The notes below the pieces were generated by a model. It saw only the letters and a list, made by a program, of their open reading frames with translations, was not told where the DNA came from and searched no databases. Below are positions 23,903 through 32,424 of a stretch of DNA of 37,644 nt, one piece after another (positions within the stretch are counted from its first letter, which is position 1; each line of letters opens with the position of its first letter). The translations under genes were made by a program, and so were the position numbers. Source of the DNA: Bacteroidales bacterium (lineage in GTDB: Bacteria; Bacteroidota; Bacteroidia; Bacteroidales; UBA10428); contig JAFGQZ010000074.1 in assembly GCA_016935435.1 (NCBI GenBank), positions 1 through 37,644 on the forward strand, in the 5' to 3' direction.

Positions 23903-25540
23903 TTAGTCGCAGATATACCTGTTAATCATCAACATAAGTTCTTGTACCTCAATAGGTTTAGTTATTATGTCGTTGCAACCAACTTTCAGGCAATTATGTT
24001 TGTCTTCTTCCGAAGCCAGGGCTGTTTGTGCAATAATAGGTATTTTAGTGTTATATTTTCTAATTTCCTGTGTAGCTTTTAAACCGTTCATTACAGGCAT
24101 TTTAAGATCCATAAGCACAAGGTCGATTCCGCTTATGCTTTTGCACAACTCTATAGCTTCATTGCCGTTTTTTGCAAAAATTACCTGTGCGCTTGTACCT
24201 TGCAGTACAGCATCGAGAAACATAGCATTTACTTCCTCGTCATCGACTATTAATATTCGTTTATTTGGCCATTGATAGGTGGTTTCATGTCCAATTTCAT
24301 TTTCAATATCGACATGTTCGTTATCAGGTACAGGCTCGAAAGGTATATTGAACAAAAATGTATTTCCTTTTCCTTCTTCCGATTCCACCCAAATTTTTCC
24401 GCCCAGGCTTTTAATTATATTTTTCGATATAGTAAGCCCAAGTCCCGGATCTTCCATTTTTCCATCAGTAGTGTCGATTACGCTGAATTTATTGAAAATA
24501 ACTTTTTGTTCATCTTTGGTAAGGCCATTGCTGGTATCGATAACAAAAAATGTAATTTTCAGGGTTTGTTCGTCAAATCTGTAACCAAACTGAATGTAAC
24601 CTTTCTGTGTATATCGCAATGAATAATTAATTATGTTAAGTATTGCTTGCTGCAACCGTCCGGAATCGGTCATTATCTCAAGTCCGGGGTTGTCTGGAAT
24701 GTCAAGCTTTATATCAACCTGTTCTTTTTGTTTAATTGTGCGTTGCTGGTTTAAGCCTATCAATAGTTCTTTTAGTATAAGTTTAAGGTTGCAAGGTATT
24801 TTAGTTAGTTCTATATTGCCGTTTTCAAGTTTTGCAATTTCAGAAATATCATCGATCAGCCCTAAAATTCGCCGGCTTTGTTGTTTGATAATTTCGATGT
24901 ACTCTTTGCGCTTTGCCGAGTCGTATTCGGAATTGGCCAATAATTCGGAAAACCCGGTTATTGAATTTAAGGGTGTTCGAATCTGGTGCGATATGTTTAA
25001 AAGAATACTCGATTTAAGTTTATCCGACTCTTCAACCCGCTCGCGGGTTTTAACCAGTTCTTTACGTTGTTTTGCCAGTTGAGAGATATCTTTGATGCTA
25101 ATAATAACGAGGTCATTCTCAGAGATATTCTTAAAAAAAACAATTTCTGCCGGCTTCATTTCTTTAGTGCCGTCTTTTTCGCTAATAATGCGGGCTTGCT
25201 GTTGTATGAAGGGGCGTTCTTTAAGCTTTTCAACCGAAACATCGATAAGCAACGCATCATCGGGATGGACTAGAGCCTTAAAGGCATTTATATTTAAAGG
25301 TATATCTGGTATTACATATAATTTATCGGAGTACGATGTGATGGAGCCGGTTGCAGTGTTAAATATTAAAAAATCTATTTTTTCTATTTCGATGAATAGG
25401 GGAAAAGGCACAACAGAAGCGCCGTTTGTGTTGCTTTTTTTTAGTTGGTTTATTTCTTCCTGTAGTTTGTAAATGGTACTTTCCAGTTCGCGTATCCGGC
25501 TTTCCGAGCCATGTCTTGATTTCTTTTTAAGTATTCGCAT
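23903..25540 (-). CDS. Hybrid histidine kinase with degenerate ATP-binding boxes
   Basis: A soluble 545-residue protein: N-terminal coiled coil (12-36), a PAS-like domain (45-155), a HisKA helix pair with phospho-accepting His185 (LLNISHQIRTPLNSITGF), a HATPase-type domain (250-400) and a receiver domain (427-545) with Asp433/434, phospho-accepting Asp478 (LVLMDLKMP) and Lys528. The ATP-binding boxes are altered: the N box reads NIINYSLRY with Tyr306 at the Mg-binding Asn position, the D box is DTSNG (335-339) where DxGxG is expected, and the G box is EDPGLGL where GxGLGL is usual. Autokinase activity is therefore doubtful, while His and receiver are intact. Last gene of the chemosensory cluster, 43 bases after the receptor gene. 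Confidence 0.9.
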   Translation of the reverse strand: MRILKKKSRHGSESRIRELESTIYKLQEEINQLKKSNTNGASVVPFPLFIEIEKIDFLIFNTATGSITSYSDKLYVIPDIPLNINAFKALVHPDDALLIDVSVEKLKERPFIQQQARIISEKDGTKEMKPAEIVFFKNISENDLVIISIKDISQLAKQRKELVKTRERVEESDKLKSSILLNISHQIRTPLNSITGFSELLANSEYDSAKRKEYIEIIKQQSRRILGLIDDISEIAKLENGNIELTKIPCNLKLILKELLIGLNQQRTIKQKEQVDIKLDIPDNPGLEIMTDSGRLQQAILNIINYSLRYTQKGYIQFGYRFDEQTLKITFFVIDTSNGLTKDEQKVIFNKFSVIDTTDGKMEDPGLGLTISKNIIKSLGGKIWVESEEGKGNTFLFNIPFEPVPDNEHVDIENEIGHETTYQWPNKRILIVDDEEVNAMFLDAVLQGTSAQVIFAKNGNEAIELCKSISGIDLVLMDLKMPVMNGLKATQEIRKYNTKIPIIAQTALASEEDKHNCLKVGCNDIITKPIEVQELMLMINRYICD

Positions 25541-25583
25541 ACCAGATATTTTTATGAGTTAATAAAATATCAGTAAACCTGGG

Positions 25584-27863
25584 TTAAAACAATTCAACCT
25601 CAATGGTTTGGATAAAAGCTGTAAAGGTAATCTCATTTTCAACCTGGGCTTTCGACAATAACATCAGTACCGAAAGCTCGCCATTTGTTTTTGGCTTAAT
25701 TTTAACTTCGGTACGTACGCCAATTATTTTCGAGTCGCCAGGTTTTGTGTAGTTCGATACAAATTCGTTTTCGGCAAGGCTTTCTTGCGGGAAGAACATC
25801 GATACATCATGGCCTAATACTTCATCTTTTGAATAGCCAAGCAGGTTTTCTGCTGCTTTGTTATAAAAAATTATTTTATTGTCTTGCGAAGTTTGCACAA
25901 TAGCATCGAGTGCGCCTTCAAGGGTTCTTTCGTTACGGATTTTTATGCGTTCTATTTCTTTAAACTGTTCCTGCATTTCGGCTTTAGCTTCTTTAAGTTT
26001 ACGGCTTAGTTCTTTTTCCGATTCGCGCAGGAGCTTTTCTTGTTTTTTAAGCAGTTCGTTTTGGTTTTTAAACTCAATTTCCATGCTTTTTTGCAGGGTT
26101 ATATCGTGGCCGATATATATTACTTTTTCAACTTCTTCGTCCTGGTTGTAAACTGCACTAAAAGCACCTTGTATCCAGCTTTCCTTGTCTTCTTTTGTTC
26201 GTGCCTTAAACTGGCCTTCGAAGTTCATTCCGTTAACAATATTTTCCCATTTTTTATTAAAGTTTTCAAGCTCCAACGGATCGATAAGATCGAAAACGTT
26301 TAAACCTGAAATTTCTTTTTCGTTGTATTTGAACAAATACAAAAAAGTGTCGCTGTATTGACGTATATTTCCGTTTGTGTCGAATTCAATTTTCAGGCTT
26401 GAGCGGTTAACTGCATCCATAAAACCTTCGAGGTTAAGGCTGAGTTTCTTTTGCTCGGTAGTGTCGAGGGCCAGAAAAAGTATTCTTTCTGCTTCGCCTT
26501 CTTCGTTTCTGATGCAGGTGTATGTTGCCAGGGTCCACAAGTCTTTTCCCGAACGGGTAATATGTTTCATGTAACCTTCGAAATGTCGCCCGCCCTGCGA
26601 TAAGTCCTGCCAGATATTATTAAACCAGTCTTCGTCTTTTTTTGAAATAAACATCGATATTGGCTTTCCTTCAACCTGTGAGTTCGATGTGTATTCGAGT
26701 TTTTTCAGAAAATTGGTGTTGGCATATATTAAAACTCCGTTCATATTGTATTCGGCCCTAATCATGGTGTGGTTTACCGTATTTTCAAGGCGCATAAACC
26801 TGTCGGCCTGCCGGGCAGCTTCTTCCTGTGTCGCCTTAAGTTCTTCCATGTTTTGCCTCATTTCTTCTTCCTGCGAGGCCAGGGCCTGTGCCTGTTCTTT
26901 CGACTCTTCCAGGAGTTGGGCTGTGCGCATGTTCATTCGCACTGTTGAGAGTGTTGAAGCTGTACTTTCAGCAATTTTTTCAATAAAATTAATGTGGTCT
27001 TCGGTAAAATCGTTGAGCGAGGTTATTTCGAAGATCCCAAATAATTCACCTTCAGATATCAGCGGGGTTACTATTATCTGGTTTGGGTTTGACTGCCCCA
27101 GTCCCGAAGTGACATTAATGTATGCCTCCGGAAGGTTTTTCATGTAAATGGTTTTTTGTTCGAGGGCACATGTGCCTATTAAACCTTTTCCCCATGCAAT
27201 TTTCTTATCGGCATATTTTTTTCTTCCGTAGGCATAAAAGGCAACAAGGTTAAAAAACTTGCTCTTTCCATCTTCTTCAAGGTGAAAGAAACCGCCCTGT
27301 ATGCCATTTACATAAAGGGTTAATTCTTTGATAACATTAAAGGCTAATTTTTCAAAATCGGTGTTGTTCCGCAGTATATAGCCGAATTTTGCGTGTCCTT
27401 CGGCATGCCAGTTTCTTTGTTCGTCTTCCCTTCGCTGCTTGTCAACCAACTGTTTGTTGTTTTTAAGGGTGTCCCTCAGGTTAATAAGCGACTGAGCAAG
27501 TAAGTCTTCTTTATCAATATCAGTTAATTCGGTATCGTATTTTCCGTGTATGAGCTGGTTGACATATTTTAAAATTGAACGTGATTTTTTATCTTGTTCG
27601 GCAAGTTCGTTTTTTACACCAGCGAAAGTTGTGCCCTGGTAAATTGTAAGTGCATATACAGCAGCAGGTATAATAAAAACCTGGGCTGCCAGCAGCCAAA
27701 GTAAATTGTTGTTGCGAAACATTTGCCAGAAATCTTCGCTACTTTGTATTGATATATTGTTATGGATTATATAAAGAATTATGCCCGTGAATAAAACGAG
27801 AACAACAAAAACAACTGATATAACAAACGGCCAGTTATTTTCACTCTTAATATCCAACTTCAT
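25584..27863 (-). CDS. Membrane GAF/PAS sensory protein without kinase domain
   Basis: The start at 27863 (MKLDIKSENNWPF) is preferred to a longer frame with 14 unconvincing extra residues. Membrane segments lie at about 12-33 and 53-75, a HAMP-like region at 90-140, a GAF domain at 165-305 (GLIGTCALEQKTIYM; VTPLISEGELFGIFEITS), a coiled coil at 310-358 (QEEEMRQNMEELKATQEEAA), PAS domains at 360-470 and 480-592, a second coiled coil at 593-645 and a third PAS at 645-755. There is no HisKA, HATPase, GGDEF or MCP hairpin. It ends in EVELF. As the only transmembrane sensor in a CheW/R/B/D cluster it may be the input protein. A 216-base gap upstream could hold its own promoter. Confidence 0.85.
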   Translation of the reverse strand: MKLDIKSENNWPFVISVVFVVLVLFTGIILYIIHNNISIQSSEDFWQMFRNNNLLWLLAAQVFIIPAAVYALTIYQGTTFAGVKNELAEQDKKSRSILKYVNQLIHGKYDTELTDIDKEDLLAQSLINLRDTLKNNKQLVDKQRREDEQRNWHAEGHAKFGYILRNNTDFEKLAFNVIKELTLYVNGIQGGFFHLEEDGKSKFFNLVAFYAYGRKKYADKKIAWGKGLIGTCALEQKTIYMKNLPEAYINVTSGLGQSNPNQIIVTPLISEGELFGIFEITSLNDFTEDHINFIEKIAESTASTLSTVRMNMRTAQLLEESKEQAQALASQEEEMRQNMEELKATQEEAARQADRFMRLENTVNHTMIRAEYNMNGVLIYANTNFLKKLEYTSNSQVEGKPISMFISKKDEDWFNNIWQDLSQGGRHFEGYMKHITRSGKDLWTLATYTCIRNEEGEAERILFLALDTTEQKKLSLNLEGFMDAVNRSSLKIEFDTNGNIRQYSDTFLYLFKYNEKEISGLNVFDLIDPLELENFNKKWENIVNGMNFEGQFKARTKEDKESWIQGAFSAVYNQDEEVEKVIYIGHDITLQKSMEIEFKNQNELLKKQEKLLRESEKELSRKLKEAKAEMQEQFKEIERIKIRNERTLEGALDAIVQTSQDNKIIFYNKAAENLLGYSKDEVLGHDVSMFFPQESLAENEFVSNYTKPGDSKIIGVRTEVKIKPKTNGELSVLMLLSKAQVENEITFTAFIQTIEVELF

Positions 27864-28079
27864 GCCTATGTGTGTTTTAATGGTAATATGAATAAATATA
27901 ATCAAATATTTATTATATCATGTAAAAATACACGAAACTTTGCTAACAGTAGTTGTTGAGGCTAAGCCTTTAATTTTTTTCATGCCCCGGGCAGATTAAT
28001 GCCAACACATTTGGGAAAGGGCAAAAAGAAGCCAAATACCTTTACAGGCCTGAACCAGCAAATAATTTAATGATATTGC

Positions 28080-29156
28080 TTAATGAGTATGGTTTATTAC
28101 AGCCCCTGCAATTTTCTCCAACGATAGAATTTTTTGTGCAGCATTAAGGTTTATGGCTTCTTTTGGCATGCCAAACACAACACACGATTTTTCGTCCTGG
28201 GCAATTGTATAGGCGCCCGATGTTTTTAGTTCCAGCAAGCCTTTTGCACCATCGTCACCCATGCCTGTCATAATAATCCCAATTGCATTTTTTCCGGCAT
28301 ACCTTGCGGTTGATCTGAACAAAACATCAACACTTGGCCTGTGCCTGTTAACGAGCGGGCCTTGTTGTATTTCTACATAATACTTTGCACCGGAACGTTT
28401 AAGCAGCATGTGGTTGTTCCCCGGGGCAATAAGGGCTTTGCCACGGGTAACTGTGTCGCCGTTTTGGGCTTCCTTAACTTCTATCTTGCATATACTGTTA
28501 AGTCTTTCGGCAAACGAGCGGGTAAAGTTTTCGGGCATGTGTTGCACTATAACTACTCCGGGGCAATCGACAGGCAGTTCTTCGAGGAATACCCTTAAAG
28601 CTTCGGTACCCCCTGTCGATGCGCCAACAGCAACTACTATATCGGTTGTTTTTAACATGCTGTAGCCGTTGGAAGCTGGCAGGATAGCATCGGCAGAAAA
28701 TTTGGGCTGCACTGTAATGGGTTGAACAGGAGACAAGGCAGTTTTCCTCTCGATTTTTGCAGATGCAGCTGCCTTAACGGCATCGCAAATACGAATTTTT
28801 GATTCCTCGATAAACTCTTTGGTGTTCATTTGGGGTTTGGTGATAATTTCAACAGCCCCGTATTCAAGGGCCCTTAAGCCGGTTTCAGTGCCCTGGGCAG
28901 TAAGGCTCGATATTATTACAACCGGCATAGGGTGCTGGCTCATTATTTTTTTAAGAAATGTTAAGCCGTCCATACGGGGCATTTCAACATCGAGTGTTAT
29001 TACATCCGGTACCTCCTGTGCAATTTTCTTTGCAGCAAAAAACGGATCCGATGCCGAACCAATTACTTCTATTTTGGGATCGGAATCGAGTATGGCTGTT
29101 AAAGTTTGCCTTACAACGGCAGAATCATCTACAATTAACACTCTTATTTTTTTCAT
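28080..29156 (-). CDS. cheB: Chemotaxis response regulator protein-glutamate methylesterase
   Basis: Removes methyl groups from, or deamidates, glutamyl residues of chemoreceptors, controlled by phosphorylation. The N-terminal receiver has Asp10/11 and phospho-accepting Asp56 ([13 protein letters not shown]). The C-terminal esterase (170-358) has Ser180 in [13 protein letters not shown], His206 in VQHMPENF and Asp302 in [11 protein letters not shown], a complete catalytic triad. Length (358 aa) is normal. It starts 10 bases after cheD. No classical MCP is encoded in the window, so its target is unclear. Confidence 0.96.
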   Translation of the reverse strand: MKKIRVLIVDDSAVVRQTLTAILDSDPKIEVIGSASDPFFAAKKIAQEVPDVITLDVEMPRMDGLTFLKKIMSQHPMPVVIISSLTAQGTETGLRALEYGAVEIITKPQMNTKEFIEESKIRICDAVKAAASAKIERKTALSPVQPITVQPKFSADAILPASNGYSMLKTTDIVVAVGASTGGTEALRVFLEELPVDCPGVVIVQHMPENFTRSFAERLNSICKIEVKEAQNGDTVTRGKALIAPGNNHMLLKRSGAKYYVEIQQGPLVNRHRPSVDVLFRSTARYAGKNAIGIIMTGMGDDGAKGLLELKTSGAYTIAQDEKSCVVFGMPKEAINLNAAQKILSLEKIAGAVINHTH

Positions 29157-29166
29157 AATGGAACCT

Positions 29167-29643
29167 TTATGTATTTGCCGATGAATTAACGTATCGTTGG
29201 GTTACCTCGCCAGTATATGTGTTAAACACTATTTTTCTTCCAAGTTTTCCCCCGGTGCTCTCGGCTGCAATTTTTATTTTGTTCAGTTTTAGTATTTCGT
29301 GAGCAACCAGAATGTTTTTTTTTCCAATATTGAAATGTGGAATGGTTGTTTGAATTACTTCGCCTCCGCCAAATACTTTAGCAATAATATAGTCGGGGTT
29401 GGCCCCTGCAATTATTAGTTTTTCATATAGTTTTTCAATGGCAATATTTCCGTATTTCGGCGATGGTAGGCCGTTTCCATTCCAAAATGGCAACATATAA
29501 TGGTTAATGCCGCCTATTTTATTAACAGTGTCAAACAAGCATACCGATACACACGAACCAAGTATGGTGTGCACAATAACCTGTTTATTCGGTACAACTA
29601 ATGCCGCAGGGTATAAAAATATGCTTTCGGTTAGTTCGGTCAC
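29167..29643 (-). CDS. cheD: Chemoreceptor glutamine deamidase CheD
   Basis: Deamidates receptor glutamines and in other bacteria also binds CheC. The catalytic Cys31 is in [13 protein letters not shown] and His48 in GINHYMLP, separated by 17 residues as in characterised CheD proteins. [17 protein letters not shown] and [17 protein letters not shown] complete the family signature. The length of 158 residues is usual. It sits between the kinase-like gene (6 bases upstream) and cheB (10 bases downstream), clearly in one transcript. Confidence 0.95.
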   Translation of the reverse strand: MTELTESIFLYPAALVVPNKQVIVHTILGSCVSVCLFDTVNKIGGINHYMLPFWNGNGLPSPKYGNIAIEKLYEKLIIAGANPDYIIAKVFGGGEVIQTTIPHFNIGKKNILVAHEILKLNKIKIAAESTGGKLGRKIVFNTYTGEVTQRYVNSSANT

Positions 29644-29649
29644 TGTTAA

Positions 29650-30546
29650 TTAAAAATTTTCGTCTTTAAAAAACAATTCGTTTGCATCGGTTGAAATACC
29701 TTTGCTTATATCTTTCGATTCGGGGATATGCACAATAAAGGTAGCCCCTTCGTTGGGTTTGCTGGTAAACGAAATTGTGCCGTCGAGCAGATCAAGCACA
29801 GCTTTATTGACCGAGAGGCCTAAGCCATGCCCCCTGTTTATAGAGTTTATGCCGCTGTCGATTCGTTTGAACCTGTCGAAAATAATGCTTTCGTTTTCTT
29901 TCGATATGCCTATGCCAAAGTCTTTTACTTCAATCATTAGCTTATCGAAAACCCTGGTGGCCTTGATAATAATCTTATTGTCTTTTTTGCTGAATTTTAT
30001 TGCGTTGCTAAGCAGGTTGGTTAATATAAGGTTGAGTTTTTCTGAGTCGGTATTGAAGAATATTTGGGTGTCGGCATTTTTGTTTTCTGCAATAAATTCT
30101 ATGGTTAAGCCTTTATGCCGGGTTTCGTATTTAAATGTGTCGATTGCGTTGTTAATAAGGTTGTTCACGTCAACTGTTGATATTTCGGGCTGAAGTTCGC
30201 CCGCCTCAAGCTTTGCAGCAGCAAAAATGTTCTTCAGCTGAAAGTCGAGGTAAAATACTTCGGAGTGTATAAGGGCAATCATTGAGACCACTTTTTTCCA
30301 GTTCTCTTTGTCAACATCGAGAATGCTTTCGGCAAGGGCCAATATGGAAGTAAACGGGTTAACAATTTCGTTGGATATATTTGAAACAAAATGGCTTTTA
30401 AGTGCCTCAGCTTCTTCGAGCCGGTTGTTTATGTTAACCAGGGTTATTTCCAGTCGTCCTATTTCATCGTTAAGCGAAAGGTTTTCATTCGTTAAGATGT
30501 TTATTTTATTTAATAGTTCGTCGTGGCTTAGGTTGTTTTTCTCCAT
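29650..30546 (-). CDS. Histidine-kinase-like protein lacking the phospho-accepting His
   Basis: The start at 30546 follows the cheR stop at 30551; a longer frame would overlap cheR. A coiled coil (5-48) leads into a HisKA-like helix whose H box reads NISNEIVNPF: the expected His is Asn59 (codon AAC). The HATPase domain is intact, with N box LTNLLSNAIKF (Asn177, Asn181), D box DFGIGI (209-214) and G box RGHGLGL (238-244). It should bind ATP but cannot autophosphorylate at the usual site. No membrane segment. The tail NELFFKDENF is acidic and aromatic. Roles could be trans-phosphorylation of a partner or scaffolding; both are inference. Confidence 0.88.
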   Translation of the reverse strand: MEKNNLSHDELLNKINILTNENLSLNDEIGRLEITLVNINNRLEEAEALKSHFVSNISNEIVNPFTSILALAESILDVDKENWKKVVSMIALIHSEVFYLDFQLKNIFAAAKLEAGELQPEISTVDVNNLINNAIDTFKYETRHKGLTIEFIAENKNADTQIFFNTDSEKLNLILTNLLSNAIKFSKKDNKIIIKATRVFDKLMIEVKDFGIGISKENESIIFDRFKRIDSGINSINRGHGLGLSVNKAVLDLLDGTISFTSKPNEGATFIVHIPESKDISKGISTDANELFFKDENF

Positions 30547-30550
30547 GATG

Positions 30551-31426
30551 TTAATTTTTAATAAAAACTGTTGGCACAACAGGGGCTACAGGCAAATCGA
30601 GCCCCGTTATCGACTCGGAGTGTCCCAAAAATAAATAACCTCCTTTGACAATATTGCTGCAAAGCGATGTTAGAATTTTTAACTGGGTGGCCCGATCGAA
30701 ATATATTAAAACATTTCTGCAAAATACAATGTGATATTTTGCCTCTCTTACAGGTGTTAACTCCAGCAGGTTTATACGTGCAAATTCAACTTTGTTCCTT
30801 AGGTGTGCAATAATGCGCACTTTTTTTTCTTCGTGGTTTTTGCTGCGCAGGAAATATTTCTTTTTTAGCACAAGTGGAATTTCTTTAATTCTTTCTTCGT
30901 TGTAAATGGCATTTATGGCGGTTTTTAAAACCAATGTTGAAATGTCGCTTGCAAATATCGAAAAGTCAATTTGGTTGTTGGCTTCTTTAAATTCGCTTAG
31001 GGTAATTGCAAGGGTATAGGGTTCTTCTCCCGACGAGCATCCAGCACTCCATATTTTCACGTTTTTAACCGATAAATCTTTTGTTAACCTGGGCAATGCT
31101 TCGGAAAGCATAAAATCGAAATGTGTCGATTCCCTGAAAAAATCGGTTTTGTTTGTACTTACCACATCCATCATGTGAATAACTTCTTCGCTCATGCCAT
31201 GTGGGGAAAACAAATAGTCGAGGTAATCTTTGAAGTTATCGATTGCAAGGGCCTTTAGTCTTTTTTGGAGCCGGCTTTGCAACATAATTTTTTTTTCCGG
31301 CGGCATTTTTATGCCATATTCTGACATAATAAACTGCCCAAGCTTGTTGAATTCGCCCTGGGTAAGTTCGGTTTTAAAAATTTTGTTGTAGTTGTTAATG
31401 TCGTTGTTGTTATTCGAATTTTCCAT
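30551..31426 (-). CDS. cheR: Chemotaxis protein-glutamate O-methyltransferase
   Basis: Methylates glutamyl residues of chemoreceptors using S-adenosylmethionine. The ATG at 31426 (MENSNNNND) is preferred over a GTG at 31441. An N-terminal helical domain (about 20-95) precedes the methyltransferase domain with TNKTDFFRE, the SAM-binding IWSAGCSSGEEPYTLAI, FASDIS, HIVFCRNVLIYFD and GGYLFLGHSESI. The length is 291 residues. The Asn-rich N-terminus is unusual but probably unstructured. It begins 33 bases after the cheW stop. Confidence 0.96.
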   Translation of the reverse strand: MENSNNNNDINNYNKIFKTELTQGEFNKLGQFIMSEYGIKMPPEKKIMLQSRLQKRLKALAIDNFKDYLDYLFSPHGMSEEVIHMMDVVSTNKTDFFRESTHFDFMLSEALPRLTKDLSVKNVKIWSAGCSSGEEPYTLAITLSEFKEANNQIDFSIFASDISTLVLKTAINAIYNEERIKEIPLVLKKKYFLRSKNHEEKKVRIIAHLRNKVEFARINLLELTPVREAKYHIVFCRNVLIYFDRATQLKILTSLCSNIVKGGYLFLGHSESITGLDLPVAPVVPTVFIKN

Positions 31427-31458
31427 TGCCTGTTTGTTCACTGTTAAACTATAAACTA

Positions 31459-31941
31459 TTAAGAAATTTCATTTAGGCTTAAAATTTCTTCAACGGCAAA
31501 AACTTTGTCAACATCCAATATCATTATTAAATTGTTGTCTCTTCTGGTAATGCCAATAAGGACATCGGTTTTATAATTTGTGCCAATGGCCGGGGCGGGC
31601 AAAATTTCATTGTTGTTTAGTTCAAACACTTCCTGTACACTATCTACAATTGCACCCAGTCGCAGGGTTTCGGTACCAGTAACCACTTCCAGTACCAGAA
31701 TGCAGGTGTTAATGGTATAGCTGGTTTCGGCAAGCCCAAATTTTATACGGGTATCAACAACCGGCAATACGCTTCCCCGCAGGTTAATTACCCCCTTCAG
31801 GTAATCTGGCGATTTAGGCACCTTGGTAATTTTTGACATTTCCAGTATATTAATTACATTTTTAACATTGGCGGCAAAAATTTCGCTGCCTATATTAAAT
31901 GAAAGGTACGAATGCGTAGTTTGGGGAGCGTTTGTTTTCAT
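31459..31941 (-). CDS. cheW: Chemotaxis coupling protein CheW
   Basis: In chemosensory arrays CheW joins receptors to CheA. This 160-residue protein is a single CheW domain: YLSFNIGSEIFAANVKNVIN, then the hallmark YLKGVINLRGSVLPVVDTRI, LGAIVDSVQEV and ILDVDKVF. The start at 31941 (MKTNAPQTTHSYLSF) is chosen because the 20 codons upstream do not resemble the family. No CheA is encoded in the window, so a kinase partner must lie elsewhere or be replaced. It lies 96 bases after cheY. Confidence 0.94.
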   Translation of the reverse strand: MKTNAPQTTHSYLSFNIGSEIFAANVKNVINILEMSKITKVPKSPDYLKGVINLRGSVLPVVDTRIKFGLAETSYTINTCILVLEVVTGTETLRLGAIVDSVQEVFELNNNEILPAPAIGTNYKTDVLIGITRRDNNLIMILDVDKVFAVEEILSLNEIS

Positions 31942-32037
31942 TTTTTTTCGATTTGATATTTTTCGTACTTGTAAAAACTGCAATAGCTTCTTACAAATCA
32001 TGCTTTGTAAAAATGCGTACTTTTTTCACTGCTAAAA

Positions 32038-32403
32038 CTACCTGATAACTTTGTTTATTGCAGCTAATAGTTTTGCAGGCACAAAGGGTTTAACAATCCA
32101 TCCGGTTGCGCCGGCATCTTTAGCTTCCATTTTTTTCTCGGTTTGCGATTCGGTAGTAAGAAAAAGTATTGGTGTACGCTGGTAAACCGGCATTTTTCTT
32201 ATTTCCTTAATCAGGTCAATGCCATTCATTTCGGGCATGTGCAGGTCGGTAATTATAAGATTGATGTCTTGACCGTTTAAATGTTCGAGTGCATTTTTGC
32301 CATTATCGCTTATTAATACATCGTACCCTTCGTTTTGAAGAGTAAAACTTACAATTTCCCTAATGCTTTCAGAGTCGTCAACAAAAAGAATTTTTTTGCT
32401 CAT
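32038..32403 (-). CDS. CheY-type response regulator
   Basis: A stand-alone receiver of 121 residues: acid pocket FVDDSESIR, phospho-accepting Asp53 in LIITDLHMPEMNG, Thr in LFLTTESQTE and Lys in WIVKPFVP. The KKMEAKDAGATGW segment is typical of true chemotaxis CheY proteins, as opposed to transcriptional receivers. It starts 21 bases after the stop of the long helical protein. This phylum usually lacks flagella and no flagellar gene is seen here, so the output is probably gliding, surface behaviour or a non-motility response. Confidence 0.93.
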   Translation of the reverse strand: MSKKILFVDDSESIREIVSFTLQNEGYDVLISDNGKNALEHLNGQDINLIITDLHMPEMNGIDLIKEIRKMPVYQRTPILFLTTESQTEKKMEAKDAGATGWIVKPFVPAKLLAAINKVIR

Positions 32404-32424
32404 TGTTATTAGTTGTTATTGTTA

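Noticed and set aside
24633..25082. 149-residue open frame on the plus strand
   Set aside because: Antisense to the HisKA/HATPase region of the hybrid kinase; no domain or signal of its own.
27891..27914. Inverted repeat AATAAATAT/ATATTTATT before the GAF/PAS gene
   Set aside because: It is pure AT in an AT-rich spacer, so chance pairing is likely.
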